Below, piece after piece: positions 47,318 to 55,726 of a stretch of DNA of 64,000 nucleotides. The stretch is from Mesorhizobium sp. (GTDB lineage Bacteria > Pseudomonadota > Alphaproteobacteria > Rhizobiales > Rhizobiaceae): NCBI GenBank assembly GCA_004017535.1, contig SAJS01000009.1, forward strand, positions 124,001 through 188,000, given 5' to 3'. The notes beneath the pieces were generated by a model. That model saw nothing but the letters and a program-made list of their open reading frames with translations. It was not told the DNA's origin and ran no database searches. A program made the position numbers and the translations under genes. Numbering within the stretch: position 1 is the first letter of the stretch; every line of letters starts with the position of its first letter.

Positions 47318-47365
47318 TTCCTTCCCCCCTTGTGGGGGAAGGTGGCCGCGCAGCGGCCGGATGAG
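47318..47365. repeat. Rhizobial palindromic repeat, left half cut by the IS
   Basis: CCCCCTTGTGGGGGAAGG followed by GGCCGCGCAGCGGCC and GGATGAG. It is the start of a repeat unit whose continuation GGGTGTTGG reappears at 48515, after the IS. Confidence 0.7.
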
Positions 47366-47380
47366 CGACTATCTGCGGTG

Positions 47381-48319
47381 TCAAGTTGCATTTGCGAACT
47401 GTTTGCGCGCGTCGCGTGCTTTTGCATTGAGGATGACGAGCAGCTTCCTGGCGAGCGCAATGCGGATGACCATCTTTTCCTTTCCAGCCGCCTGCAACCG
47501 TTGCTTGAAGGCGGCGAGATGCGGATCATATTTGGCAACGATGCTGGCAACGAGGAAGAGGACGCCTCGCGGCCCTGCGCGGCCACCGCGCACCGATCTT
47601 CGGCCACTGCGCTTGCCGCTGTCATTGGCGATCGGAGCCAGGCCTGCCAGCTTGGCGATGGCCCTGTTGGAGACGATGCCGATCTCAGGGAGTTGAGCCA
47701 TCAGCCTCGGCACGGTGCGAGAGGCCACGCCCTTGAGCGAGCGAAAGGCCCGGTCGAGGCATGCCCACAACGGATCATCGTCGATGAGCGAAGCGATCTC
47801 ACCCTCGAGCCTGCGGCTTTGGCGTGTGAGCAGCGCGATCACCTCATCGAGGCTGGCGATGGTCTCGGCGTCGAGGGCAGCACTCTTGCGCTGCTTTTGA
47901 ACGGTGAGATCGCCAGTCACCTGGGACAGCCGGGCAACCAACGCCTTAAGCCGCAGTTGGGCCGCATTTGGTGGCGGCATCGCCTTGAGCTGCTTGACCG
48001 CGCCATAGCGGGCGATCATGGCGGCATCGATCTTGTCGGTCTTTTCCAGGAACCCCATCGCCTCGGCGAAGTAGCGCACACTGCGGGCATTGGCCAAGCC
48101 ACAGCATACTCCCAACTCCCACAACAACAGGAAGGCCAGCCGTTCGTAACCGCCGCTGGCCTCCATGACGACAAGCTCGACGTCATGGCCCTGACACCAA
48201 GCGGCAAGGTCAGCTATGCCTGCCGCATCATTGCGGAAGCGGCCTGCCGCTCCGCTCGGCTCGACATGGGCATCGAGCCATCCCTTCGAAAAATCCACTC
48301 CACATATGATCTTGTTCAC
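47381..48319 (-). CDS. IS110-family transposase (recombinase)
   Basis: A 312-residue enzyme with the RuvC-like DEDD domain (Asp in ICGVDFSKG, Glu in VVMEASGGYE, Asp pair in TDKIDAAM) and the C-terminal Transposase_20 domain (LPEIGIVSNRAIAKLAGLAP, then DSGKRSGRRSVRGGRA with the expected catalytic Ser). Length is normal, and no stop or frameshift is seen. I chose the GTG at 48319 because the protein family starts shortly before the first catalytic Asp; the frame extends to 48352, which would overlap the predicted RNA. Confidence 0.93.
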   Translation of the reverse strand: MNKIICGVDFSKGWLDAHVEPSGAAGRFRNDAAGIADLAAWCQGHDVELVVMEASGGYERLAFLLLWELGVCCGLANARSVRYFAEAMGFLEKTDKIDAAMIARYGAVKQLKAMPPPNAAQLRLKALVARLSQVTGDLTVQKQRKSAALDAETIASLDEVIALLTRQSRRLEGEIASLIDDDPLWACLDRAFRSLKGVASRTVPRLMAQLPEIGIVSNRAIAKLAGLAPIANDSGKRSGRRSVRGGRAGPRGVLFLVASIVAKYDPHLAAFKQRLQAAGKEKMVIRIALARKLLVILNAKARDARKQFANAT

Positions 48320-48514
48320 GGTAACCTGCCTTGTGCGTGCGATTGGAGCCAAGCGACTATTCGGTCGTGCGTGACGAAGGCGAAGATCCCAGGCTCATCC
48401 ACGGTTGTGACAGGAGGGGTGTCGGGCGACTTCGCCAAGCCTCGAATCGGATGGCCGTCCGGTTCGAGGCTCAGTCGCTTCCATCGCACAAAGTCTCCTC
48501 CGTGCAGATACAAG
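48320..48514 (-). ncRNA. Predicted bridge RNA of the IS110 element
   Basis: Read on the - strand. A first hairpin is formed by GCCTCGAA/TTCGAGGC (48470-48439). Next a stem GGCGAAG/CTTCGCC (48436-48379) encloses a loop with ACACCCCT (48422-48415) and GGATGAG (48400-48394): the first equals the left target half with its core CT, the second is complementary to CTCATCC, the right half. Then ATAGTCGCT (48360-48352) equals the transposon right end plus core, and ACAAG (48334-48330) is complementary to core plus left end. Order target loop, then donor loop, is that known for IS621. Confidence 0.78.
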
Positions 48515-48611
48515 GGGTGTTGGACGGATCGCCGTCCTTGCCAAGCTGGAACACCCCTCATCCGTCTCGGCGCTGGCGCGCCGATCCACCTTCTCCCACA
48601 ACGGGAGAAGG
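48515..48611. repeat. Rhizobial palindromic repeat right of the IS
   Basis: The interrupted unit continues from 48515, with the hairpin GGACGGATCGCCGTCC at 48522-48537. A second unit in the opposite direction starts at 48548 (ACACCCCTCATCCG) and ends with CTTCTCCCACAACGGGAGAAGG near 48611. Confidence 0.7.
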
Positions 48612-48707
48612 AAAAGAGCCAGCCTTCGCATTTGCGCCGGCCGGCCATCTTGCCTAAGTTGACGGTTCGCTCGGACGAAACCTGTCGTCCCGCCCGTCAC
48701 TGATTGA

Positions 48708-49778
48708 ATGGCTCCCCTGATGACCGATACCGATCTGATCCCCGTTTTCGACGGACATAACGACACGCTGCTGCGACTCTACCAGTCGAAGGAAGCCGAT
48801 GTCGAAAAGCTGTTCATCGAGGGAACGCCGGGCGGCCATATCGACCTGCCGCGCGCCAGAAAGGGCGGCTTTGCCGGCGGCATGTTCGCGATCTTTCCGC
48901 CGCCGGTCGAAAAGTCGAAGCGCAGCGCGGTGCCGCCGGCGCCGAGCGACAATGAACCGCTGCCGCCCGAGCTGCCGCAGGCAGAAGCGATCACCTCGAC
49001 CATAGGGATGGCTTCGATCCTGTTCAGGCTGGAGCGCGCCGGCGCGCTGACCGTCTGCCGCAGCGCCGGCGATGTGCGGGACGCCATGGCGAAAGGCTCG
49101 ATCGCGGCGATCTTCCATATCGAAGGCGTCGAGGCGATCGATCCCGGGCTCGCCATGCTCGACGTGCTGCACGCCGCCGGGCTGCGCTCGCTTGGCATCG
49201 TCTGGAGCCGCCCGAACGCCTTCGGCAATGGCGTGCCGTTCCGCTTCCCATCCTCGCCCGATACCGGGCCTGGCCTCACCGATGCCGGCAAGGCGCTGGT
49301 CAAGGCATGCAACCAGCTCAGGATCATGATCGACCTCTCGCATCTCAACGAGAAGGGTTTTCGCGACGTGGCCGAGCTTAGCGACGCGCCGCTGGTCGCG
49401 ACTCATTCCAACGTGCATGCGATCTGCGGCCATTCGCGCAACCTGACCGACTGGCAGCTCGGCGCGATCCGCGAATCGGGCGGCATGGTCGGCCTTAACT
49501 TCGCCACCGGCTTCCTGCGCGAGGATGGCCGCATGAACGCAGACACCAGCATCGACATCATGGTGCGCCACATCGATTCGCTGTTGCAGGCGCTGGGCGA
49601 GGATGGCGTGGGCCTCGGCTCCGATTTCGACGGCGCCATGATCCCGGCCCCGATCGGTGATGTCGCCGGCCTGCCCAAGCTCATCGATGCGCTCGCGGCG
49701 CGCGGTTTCGGACGCGCGCTGATCGAGAAGATCGCCTACCGGAACTGGTTGAGCGTGCTGGAAAGAACCATAGGGTGA
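48708..49778 (+). CDS. Membrane dipeptidase (peptidase M19)
   Basis: A 356-residue metal-dependent dipeptidase. FDGHNDTLLRL supplies the first His-x-Asp, FHIEGVEAID the bridging Glu, and IDLSHLNEKG and ATHSNVHAICGHSRNL the other His residues and the Arg. No signal peptide is visible, so it is cytoplasmic. M19 enzymes of rhizobial catabolic clusters cleave dipeptides or amidic substrates. A second Met at 48720 is an alternative start. It converges on the small gene at 49786. Confidence 0.93.
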   Translation: MAPLMTDTDLIPVFDGHNDTLLRLYQSKEADVEKLFIEGTPGGHIDLPRARKGGFAGGMFAIFPPPVEKSKRSAVPPAPSDNEPLPPELPQAEAITSTIGMASILFRLERAGALTVCRSAGDVRDAMAKGSIAAIFHIEGVEAIDPGLAMLDVLHAAGLRSLGIVWSRPNAFGNGVPFRFPSSPDTGPGLTDAGKALVKACNQLRIMIDLSHLNEKGFRDVAELSDAPLVATHSNVHAICGHSRNLTDWQLGAIRESGGMVGLNFATGFLREDGRMNADTSIDIMVRHIDSLLQALGEDGVGLGSDFDGAMIPAPIGDVAGLPKLIDALAARGFGRALIEKIAYRNWLSVLERTIG

Positions 49779-49785
49779 AGCCTGC

Positions 49786-50043
49786 CTACTGCGCGTAACC
49801 CATCCGCTTCAGCCAGTCTTTGCCGACACCGCGGTCGCGGATGATCGGCACAGGGTCCTCATGATCGAGCCGGGCGCAGATGCGGTAGACCTCCAGCGTC
49901 TCGGCATTCATCTCGCTGCGCTTGAAGAAATACATCGCCGCCGCGTAGCGAGTGCGGCCGGACCACATCTCGCCGAGCGGCGTGTTGACCAGCTGCCACT
50001 GCTCGGCGGCTTCCGCCTCCAGGTCTTCCGCTTGGCTTGCCAT
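49786..50043 (-). CDS. Small conserved-looking protein coupled to the GcvT-like gene
   Basis: An 85-residue soluble protein (MASQAEDLEAEAAEQWQLV, then PLGEMWSGRTRYAAAMYFFKR, ending WLKRMGYAQ). No family is recognised. The ATG lies 2 bp after the stop of the GcvT-like gene, so they are translated together; it could be a small subunit of that enzyme. It has no membrane segment. Confidence 0.75.
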   Translation of the reverse strand: MASQAEDLEAEAAEQWQLVNTPLGEMWSGRTRYAAAMYFFKRSEMNAETLEVYRICARLDHEDPVPIIRDRGVGKDWLKRMGYAQ

Positions 50044-50045
50044 CG

Positions 50046-51281
50046 TCAAAAGTCCGCCGGTGGGTTGGCGGTACGGCGGTCGAGCTTGATGAAGGGCCGC
50101 GGCACCACCTTCGCCTTCTTCATCAGCTTCTGGTACTGCAGCTCGCGCATGGCGTAAATCTCGACCCAGAGATCGTCGACGATCGCGTCGCCATAGGGCC
50201 GCTGCAAGGAGGCGAGCGCGATGTTGCGCTTAGCCATGGGCGACCACATCGCCGCGCTGACCAGCCCGACCTCCTGGCTCTTCCTGTAGTAGACGATGGC
50301 ATGCTCGGCCGGGATGTTGCCTTCGATCTCCAGCCCAACCAGCACATAGCGCAGCTTCTTCCTGGCGCGCGCTTCGAGGATGGCGCGGCGGCCGTTGAAA
50401 TGAGCCTTGTCCGGATCGATCATGAAGCCGAGGCCGATCTCGTCGGGCATGCGCAGGCGGTCGGCGCGGATGGCGTGCTCGGCAGCTGTGAAGTCGGCAT
50501 TGGCGACGATCAGCCCGGCTTCCAGCCTGGCGCGGTTCAGCGCGGTGTAGCCGATGGCGCGGACGCCGCGTAGCTCGCCCGCCGCCATCAGCCGATCCCA
50601 AAGGCTCAGCGCCTTGTCCGCCGGCACGAACAATTCGTAGCCGAGATCGCCGGTGAAGCCGGTGCGTGAGATGGTCACGCTAGCACCGTCATGCGCGAAT
50701 TCGGCAAGGTCGAAGATTTTCAGCCTCTCGATGCGGGCGAAGCCCGCGTCGCGCAGGATGGCGAAGGAGGTCGGGCCCTGCAGCGCCAGTCCGGCGACGG
50801 CCTCGGTCTCTTCCTCGACAGTCACATCGTATCGAAAAGCGCTGTCGAGCAGCCAAGGCAGGTGCCGCTCCTGCGAACACAGCCGGAACCTTGTCGGCGA
50901 GAGCCGGAACAGCGTACCGTCATCGAGCACGAAACCGTCGTCGTCGCACCACGCGGTGTAGTGGACGCGGCCGGGTTTCATCTTGGTCACGTCGCGCAGC
51001 GTGACGCGGTCGAGATAGGCCTCGGCGTCCGGGCCTTCGATCCGGTATTTGGTCATCGGCGAGATGTCGAACAGCGCCGCCTGGCTTCGGATGGCGAAAT
51101 ATTCGAGCTCCTCGTCCCACAGCGAATGCGGCGCGCGATAGCCGGCCCAATTGTACCAGTCCTGCTTCAGCCCCAGCGCGTCGATGCGCGGCTGGAACGG
51201 GGTGCCGAGCCGCAGCGTGCGGAAGTGGGATTGGGCCGCGAGGCGTGCCGTTGATGGCTTGATGGTGGCATGAGGATTCAT
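50046..51281 (-). CDS. GcvT-like aminomethyltransferase/demethylase family protein
   Basis: A 411-residue protein of the folate-dependent GcvT family. Landmarks are GYRAPHSLWDEELEYFAIRSQAALFDIS seen as residues about 47-74, LQGPTSFAILRDAG, SRTGFTGDLGYELFVP and ARLEAGL. It is not the glycine-cleavage T protein proper, because gcvH and gcvP are absent; relatives demethylate N- or S-methyl compounds onto tetrahydrofolate. The ATG at 51281 is chosen over the upstream frame, which runs into a DNA repeat. It is followed at once by a small gene. Confidence 0.9.
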   Translation of the reverse strand: MNPHATIKPSTARLAAQSHFRTLRLGTPFQPRIDALGLKQDWYNWAGYRAPHSLWDEELEYFAIRSQAALFDISPMTKYRIEGPDAEAYLDRVTLRDVTKMKPGRVHYTAWCDDDGFVLDDGTLFRLSPTRFRLCSQERHLPWLLDSAFRYDVTVEEETEAVAGLALQGPTSFAILRDAGFARIERLKIFDLAEFAHDGASVTISRTGFTGDLGYELFVPADKALSLWDRLMAAGELRGVRAIGYTALNRARLEAGLIVANADFTAAEHAIRADRLRMPDEIGLGFMIDPDKAHFNGRRAILEARARKKLRYVLVGLEIEGNIPAEHAIVYYRKSQEVGLVSAAMWSPMAKRNIALASLQRPYGDAIVDDLWVEIYAMRELQYQKLMKKAKVVPRPFIKLDRRTANPPADF

Positions 51282-51295
51282 GACGGCGTTCCTTC

Positions 51296-51456
51296 GCGCC
51301 CCCCTCTGTCCTGCCGGACATCTCCCCCACAAGGGGGGAGATTGGCCGTCGCCCCGGCTTTCGCCAATCGCCAACGTTGCAGGAGGTGAGCCGGGCGCGC
51401 GGACAGCTGATCTCCCCCCAAGTGGGGGAGATGTCCGGCAGGACAGAGGGGGGCGC
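51296..51456. repeat. Long inverted repeat between two operon genes
   Basis: Arms of 47 bp (51296-51342 and 51410-51456) are nearly perfect reverse complements; each also contains its own small palindrome CTCCCCC-N-GGGGGAG. The loop is 67 bp. The motif also occurs singly at 63600-63623. Confidence 0.8.
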
Positions 51457-51492
51457 CGTAGAGTGCGGCTTCAGCGATCTGCAAAAACATCC

Positions 51493-53067
51493 TCATGCCC
51501 TCATCGCGATGATGCGGCGCGCGGCGTTGAGGCCGGGCGCGCCGGAGATACCGCCGCCCGGATGCGAGCCGGCGCCGGCAAGGAACAGTCCTTCGAGCGG
51601 GGTGTCGTAGCCCGACCAGCCGGAGACCGGCCGCGACATCAGCATCTGGTCGGCCTGCAACTCGCCATGGTGCCAATGGCCGCCGGGCATGCGGTAGCGC
51701 GCCTCGATATCGGCGGGCGTCAGAAGCTCGGCGTGGCGCACCGTCGCGCCGATGCCGGGCGCATAGGTTTCGAGCTGTGCCATGATTGCTTTCAGGAAGC
51801 GCGGCTTGCCGGCGGTCCAGCCTTCTTTCAACGCATAGGGCGCGTACTGCACCACCGCCGAGAGCACGCAGGCGCCGGGCGGGGCGAGCGATGGATCGAC
51901 AAGGCTTGGCAGGGTGATCTCCATCACCGGCTCGGGCGAGAACGCGCCATATTTCGACGGGTTGAAGGCGCGCTCGACATGGTCGGGCGAAGGCGCGATG
52001 ACGAGGCGACCCTTATGGGCGGCGGCATCGACGCCGGCGAATTGCGGCGGCCGGTCGAGCGCCAGATGGAGCTTCGCCGCATCGCCCTTCATGCGGATAT
52101 TCCGGACCTTGCGCACGAAGCCGGTGTCGACCTCGCGCGGGCCGACGAGATCGAGGATCGTGGTTGCGGGATTGATGGCCGAGACGACGGTCTTTGCGCG
52201 CAGCGTCTCGCCACTCTGCGTGACGACCCCCACGGCGCGGCCCTTCTCGACGATCACCTTGGCGACCGGCGAAGCCTGACGGATGGAAACGCCGGCCTTT
52301 TCCGCCGCGGCGCGGATGGCGGCGACGATGGCGCCCATGCCGCCCTTCGGCTGGACCTGCGCGCCGGCAAGGCCGCCGATCTCGCCGGCAAGCCTGTAAT
52401 AGAGGCCGAGCAGCGAGGTCGGCGAGCGCGGCCCCAGATGCGAGCCAAGCGTCGCGTCGAAGGCGAGCAGGCCCTTCAGCCGGTCGTCCGAAAGCTGCTC
52501 GTCGAGCAGGTCGTAGACGTTCATCAGAAGCACGCGCAGGAAGTCGCGCATGTCTTCCTTGCCGAGCCGCTTCAACGCCAGCGCCGTCTGGCCGAGCCCG
52601 GTCATTTCCGTGAGCGACATGTTGCCGAGGTCTGGCGCCCGGCGCGACAGGAAAGGCTTCAAGACGCCGGCATAGCGCAGCAATTGCGCGCGCAGCTCCT
52701 TCCAGGCGGACTGCTCCGAAGGACTCGCGCCGGTCAACACCTCGCCATAGGCGCCGTGCAGCACCAGCGGATAGTCCTTGAACAGCGCCACCGACGGCAC
52801 GAAGTCGCCGCGCTCGACCGTCAGCCCGTGCCGCTCCAGCTCCAGCGTCTTCACCACATCGGGATGCAGGCGATTGAGGAGATGGGCGACCGCCGATACG
52901 CTAAAGCCGGGCGCGAACTCCTCGGAGCGCGCGGCGCCGCCGACCTCGTTGCCAGCTTCCAGCAGCAGTACCTTGCGGCCGGATTTGGCGAGCGTGGCGG
53001 CGGCGACGAGGCCGTTATGGCCGCCGCCGATGACGATGGCGTCCCAATTCAAATCAGATGACGTCAT
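51493..53067 (-). CDS. FAD-dependent oxidoreductase, phytoene-dehydrogenase-like (copy 2)
   Basis: A 524-residue flavoprotein. The N-terminal Rossmann motif is IVIGGGHNGLVAAATLA with VLLLEAGNEVGGAA; the C-terminal FAD motif is LFLAGAGSHPGGGISGAPGLNAA. It belongs to the carotenoid-desaturase/retinol-saturase-like group, whose members oxidise varied substrates; there are no carotenoid genes nearby. Its start overlaps the end of the paralogous gene upstream by 14 bp, so the pair is translated together. Confidence 0.92.
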   Translation of the reverse strand: MTSSDLNWDAIVIGGGHNGLVAAATLAKSGRKVLLLEAGNEVGGAARSEEFAPGFSVSAVAHLLNRLHPDVVKTLELERHGLTVERGDFVPSVALFKDYPLVLHGAYGEVLTGASPSEQSAWKELRAQLLRYAGVLKPFLSRRAPDLGNMSLTEMTGLGQTALALKRLGKEDMRDFLRVLLMNVYDLLDEQLSDDRLKGLLAFDATLGSHLGPRSPTSLLGLYYRLAGEIGGLAGAQVQPKGGMGAIVAAIRAAAEKAGVSIRQASPVAKVIVEKGRAVGVVTQSGETLRAKTVVSAINPATTILDLVGPREVDTGFVRKVRNIRMKGDAAKLHLALDRPPQFAGVDAAAHKGRLVIAPSPDHVERAFNPSKYGAFSPEPVMEITLPSLVDPSLAPPGACVLSAVVQYAPYALKEGWTAGKPRFLKAIMAQLETYAPGIGATVRHAELLTPADIEARYRMPGGHWHHGELQADQMLMSRPVSGWSGYDTPLEGLFLAGAGSHPGGGISGAPGLNAARRIIAMRA

Positions 53068-54673
53068 GGGCGGGGCTCATATGCAGGGTCGGCTTGGCGA
53101 GATCGCGCAGGATCTCGGCGGCGGCGTTGCGTCCGGGCGCGCCCATGACGCCGCCGCCCGGATGGGTGGAGGAGCCGCACATATAGAGCCCGCCGACCGG
53201 CGAGCGGTATTGCGCGTAGCCCGGCACCGGGCGGTTGAAGAGCAACTGGTCGAAGGTGAGCTCGCCCTGGAAAATGTTGCCTTCGGTGAGGCCGACCTCG
53301 GCCTCGATCTCGCGCGGTGTGCGCACTTCCATATGCACGATGCGGTCGCGGAAGCCCGGCGAATATTCGGCAATCTGGGAAATCACGCTTTCGGCGAACC
53401 CGTCGCGATCGGCGTCGGTCCAGTCGCGTCCGTCGATCTTGGGCGGCGCGTATTGCACAAAGCAGCTCATGAAGTGCTTGCCCGGGGGCGCCATGGTCGG
53501 GTCGAGCGTGGTCGGGATCATCATGTCGAGGAAGGGATCGGTCGACCAGCGCCCGGCCTTCCAGTCGTCATAGGCGCGCTCCATGCGCTCGATGGAATCG
53601 GTGAAATGCATGTCGGCGCGATAGACCGGCGAGTCCTTCGGCAGGGCCGGGAATTCGGGCAGCGAATCCAGCGCGATGTTGACCTTGCCCGACGAGCCGC
53701 GGATCTTGAAGTTCCTGACACGGCGCAGGAAGATGTCGGGCAGCTCCTTCTCCTCGACGAGCTTCAGGAAGGTGCGCTTGACGTCGGCGTTGGAGATGAC
53801 GAGCTTGCCATAAATCTCCTCGCCGCCGGCGAGCACCACGCCCTTGGCCTTGCCGTTCCTGATCAGCACATGATCGACCTCGGCGCCGGTGCGGACGGTG
53901 CCGCCGGAAGCCTTGAAGGAGGCGGCCAGCGCCCTGGTGACGGCGCCCATGCCGCCGCGCGCATAGCCCCAGGCGCCGACCGAGCCGTCGACCTCGCCCA
54001 TATAATGGTGGAGCAGCACGTAGGCCGTGCCCGGCGACATTGGCCCGAGCGCCGTGCCGATGATGCCGGAGAGCGCGAAATTGGCCTTGATGACATCGGT
54101 CTCGAAATACTCGTCGAGGAAATCTGAGATCGACATCGTCCAGAAGCGCAGGGTCAGCGCCATCTCCTCGGACGAGAGCCCGGCGAATTTCTTGCCGAGG
54201 TAGAGCAGCTCGCCGAGGTCGCGCGGCTTGAAGCTCGTCGGGTCGGGCGCGGTGCGCATCAAGAGCGGCTGGATTAAGCGGCACTGCCGCGTGACATCGC
54301 GCGAATAGCGGTCATAGGCCTCGGCGTCTCGCTTCGAGAAACGTGCGAACTCACGGCGGTGCGCGTCGTGATCGCGGTAATTGGCGAGATAGTCGCCATC
54401 GCGCGTGAACACGGCGCCGCCTTCATAGGAGATCACCTGCAGGCCGAAGCGCGGCAGCTCCAGGTCGCGCATGATCTCGGATCGGAACAGCGAGCAGACA
54501 TAGGAACAGTTGGAGTAGAGGAAGCCCGGCGTCAGCTCACGGCTGGTCGCGGCGCCTCCGACCCAGTCGTTCTTCTCGACTACCACCACGTCCAGCCCGG
54601 CGCGCTGCAGGTAGCAGGCGTTGACAAGGCCGTTATGGCCGCCGCCAATGACGATCGCGTCCCATGTCTTCAT
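53054..54673 (-). CDS. FAD-dependent oxidoreductase, phytoene-dehydrogenase-like (copy 1)
   Basis: A 539-residue flavoprotein, paralogous to the next gene. IVIGGGHNGLVNACYLQRAG and VVVEKNDWVGGAA bind FAD; LYMCGSSTHPGGGVMGAPGRNAA closes the fold. The open frame runs on to 55783 over the opposite gene, but the ATG at 54673 has GGAGG nine bases upstream and is clearly the start. It is the first gene of a leftward operon of four to five genes, with a BetI-like operator (54832) in front. Confidence 0.93.
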   Translation of the reverse strand: MKTWDAIVIGGGHNGLVNACYLQRAGLDVVVVEKNDWVGGAATSRELTPGFLYSNCSYVCSLFRSEIMRDLELPRFGLQVISYEGGAVFTRDGDYLANYRDHDAHRREFARFSKRDAEAYDRYSRDVTRQCRLIQPLLMRTAPDPTSFKPRDLGELLYLGKKFAGLSSEEMALTLRFWTMSISDFLDEYFETDVIKANFALSGIIGTALGPMSPGTAYVLLHHYMGEVDGSVGAWGYARGGMGAVTRALAASFKASGGTVRTGAEVDHVLIRNGKAKGVVLAGGEEIYGKLVISNADVKRTFLKLVEEKELPDIFLRRVRNFKIRGSSGKVNIALDSLPEFPALPKDSPVYRADMHFTDSIERMERAYDDWKAGRWSTDPFLDMMIPTTLDPTMAPPGKHFMSCFVQYAPPKIDGRDWTDADRDGFAESVISQIAEYSPGFRDRIVHMEVRTPREIEAEVGLTEGNIFQGELTFDQLLFNRPVPGYAQYRSPVGGLYMCGSSTHPGGGVMGAPGRNAAAEILRDLAKPTLHMSPAHDVI

Positions 54674-54717
54674 CCGCGTAGAACCTCCATTCGGCCCCCC
54701 TTTCTTCTTGTTTTTGC

Positions 54718-54759
54718 GCAATCCCGGACGGAAAACCGCTTCACGTTTCCTGGGATTGC
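54718..54759. repeat. Short intergenic palindrome of rhizobial type
   Basis: GCAATCCC (54718-54725) pairs with GGGATTGC (54752-54759) around GGACGGAAAACCGC. I recall this as a recurrent intergenic unit in Mesorhizobium. Confidence 0.65.
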
Positions 54760-54831
54760 CCGGTGCCTTTGTTCCCTGATTGCCAGAATTGGCACGGACC
54801 ACGGTTTTTTGTCCAGTTATTTTGAATGAAT

Positions 54832-54847
54832 GTTCAACAAATGGTGT
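54832..54847. promoter_or_regulatory. BetI-like operator 2
   Basis: TTGAATGAATGTTCAA: perfect TTGAA/TTCAA arms with a 6-bp spacer. It lies between the divergent flavoprotein operon and the methyltransferase-TetR genes. Confidence 0.75.
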
Positions 54848-54925
54848 TGCGTTTTGGCGTTGATGCGCTAGGCTTTGGCAGCATTTCTGGACTGATCCAC
54901 ATCGGCATTTGGGGTTGACGATCCG

Positions 54926-55720
54926 ATGATCGAAACGGCTGACGCCGAGCCGGAATATGACGACACCGCCATTAGCTTCCTCGAAGCGTTGTGGGGCGAG
55001 GGTTATCTGTCGCCGGGTGGTCCCGAAGAGGTCGACCGCGTAGTCGAAGGCCTCTCGCTCCAGGGCAAGACGATCCTCGATATCGGCTGCGGCGCCGGCG
55101 GCATCACGCTGCATCTGGCGGCAGTGCATCGCGCGGCTAAGGTCACCGGCTTTGACGTCGAAAAGCCGGTGATCGAGACAGCGAGGCGACGGGCGATCAG
55201 GCAAGGTCTCGAGGACCGCGTCAGCTTCGTCCAGGCGCCGCCTGGGCCGCTGCCTTTCACCGAAGCTTCCTTCGATGTCGTCTTCTCCAAGGACGCGCTT
55301 TTGCATGTGCCGGATAAGGACGCGCTGTTCGCCGAGATCTTTCGCGTGCTGAGGCCTGGCGGGGTGTTTGCCGCGTCGAACTGGATGATCGGGCATGACG
55401 GCGAACCGTCGCCAGAGATGAAGGTCTATATCGCGGCCGAGGGCCTGTCCTTCGCCATGGCCTCGCCGGCGCGCTATGCCGAAGCGATGCGGCGCGCCGG
55501 CTTCACCGACATCACCATCCGCGACCGCAATCCATGGTACCGCGAGGTCGCGCGCGAAGAGCTTTCGCGGCTCAAGGGGGCGCTCTACGTGCAGGCCGCG
55601 GCAGCGGTAGGCGCGGCCTATGTCGACAAGAACATCAGGACCTGGGAGGCGATGCAGAAGGTGCTTGACAGTGGCGAGCACCGCCCCACTCATCTGCGCG
55701 GTTGGAAGCCGGTCGGATAG
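54926..55720 (+). CDS. SAM methyltransferase, phosphoethanolamine-methyltransferase-like
   Basis: A 264-residue class I methyltransferase. Motif I is [16 protein letters not shown], the acidic loop is VTGFDVEK, and post-I motifs [21 protein letters not shown] and FRVLRPGG follow. Both [11 protein letters not shown] before motif I and the [11 protein letters not shown] stretch resemble plant and nematode phosphoethanolamine N-methyltransferases. It may methylate an amine such as (phospho)ethanolamine, but the substrate is unproven. The TetR gene follows after 6 bp. Confidence 0.9.
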   Translation: MIETADAEPEYDDTAISFLEALWGEGYLSPGGPEEVDRVVEGLSLQGKTILDIGCGAGGITLHLAAVHRAAKVTGFDVEKPVIETARRRAIRQGLEDRVSFVQAPPGPLPFTEASFDVVFSKDALLHVPDKDALFAEIFRVLRPGGVFAASNWMIGHDGEPSPEMKVYIAAEGLSFAMASPARYAEAMRRAGFTDITIRDRNPWYREVAREELSRLKGALYVQAAAAVGAAYVDKNIRTWEAMQKVLDSGEHRPTHLRGWKPVG

Positions 55721-55726
55721 CCGGCG

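Larger units (their letters stand above)
47366..48514 (-). mobile_element. IS110-family insertion sequence (about 1149 bp)
   Basis: The transposase is of the IS110 type. Joining the flanks (GGATGAG to 47365, GGGTGTTGG from 48515) restores a continuous repeat motif that occurs intact 35 bp further on in the opposite direction, which places the ends exactly. The dinucleotide AG (CT on the IS strand) stands at both borders, as expected for the IS110 core. There are no terminal inverted repeats. The transposase stop is only 15 bp from the right end (left in window); the other end has 195 bp of noncoding DNA. Confidence 0.88.

Noticed and set aside
47330-48703. Open frame of 457 codons across the IS
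   Set aside because: It is antisense to the IS110 transposase and runs through repeats on both sides.
50046-51281. Glycine cleavage T protein
   Set aside because: No gcvH or gcvP nearby, and the C-terminal half differs; a demethylase-type relative fits better.
51280-53061. Open frame of 593 codons on the + strand
   Set aside because: It is antisense to the second flavoprotein gene; composition artefact.
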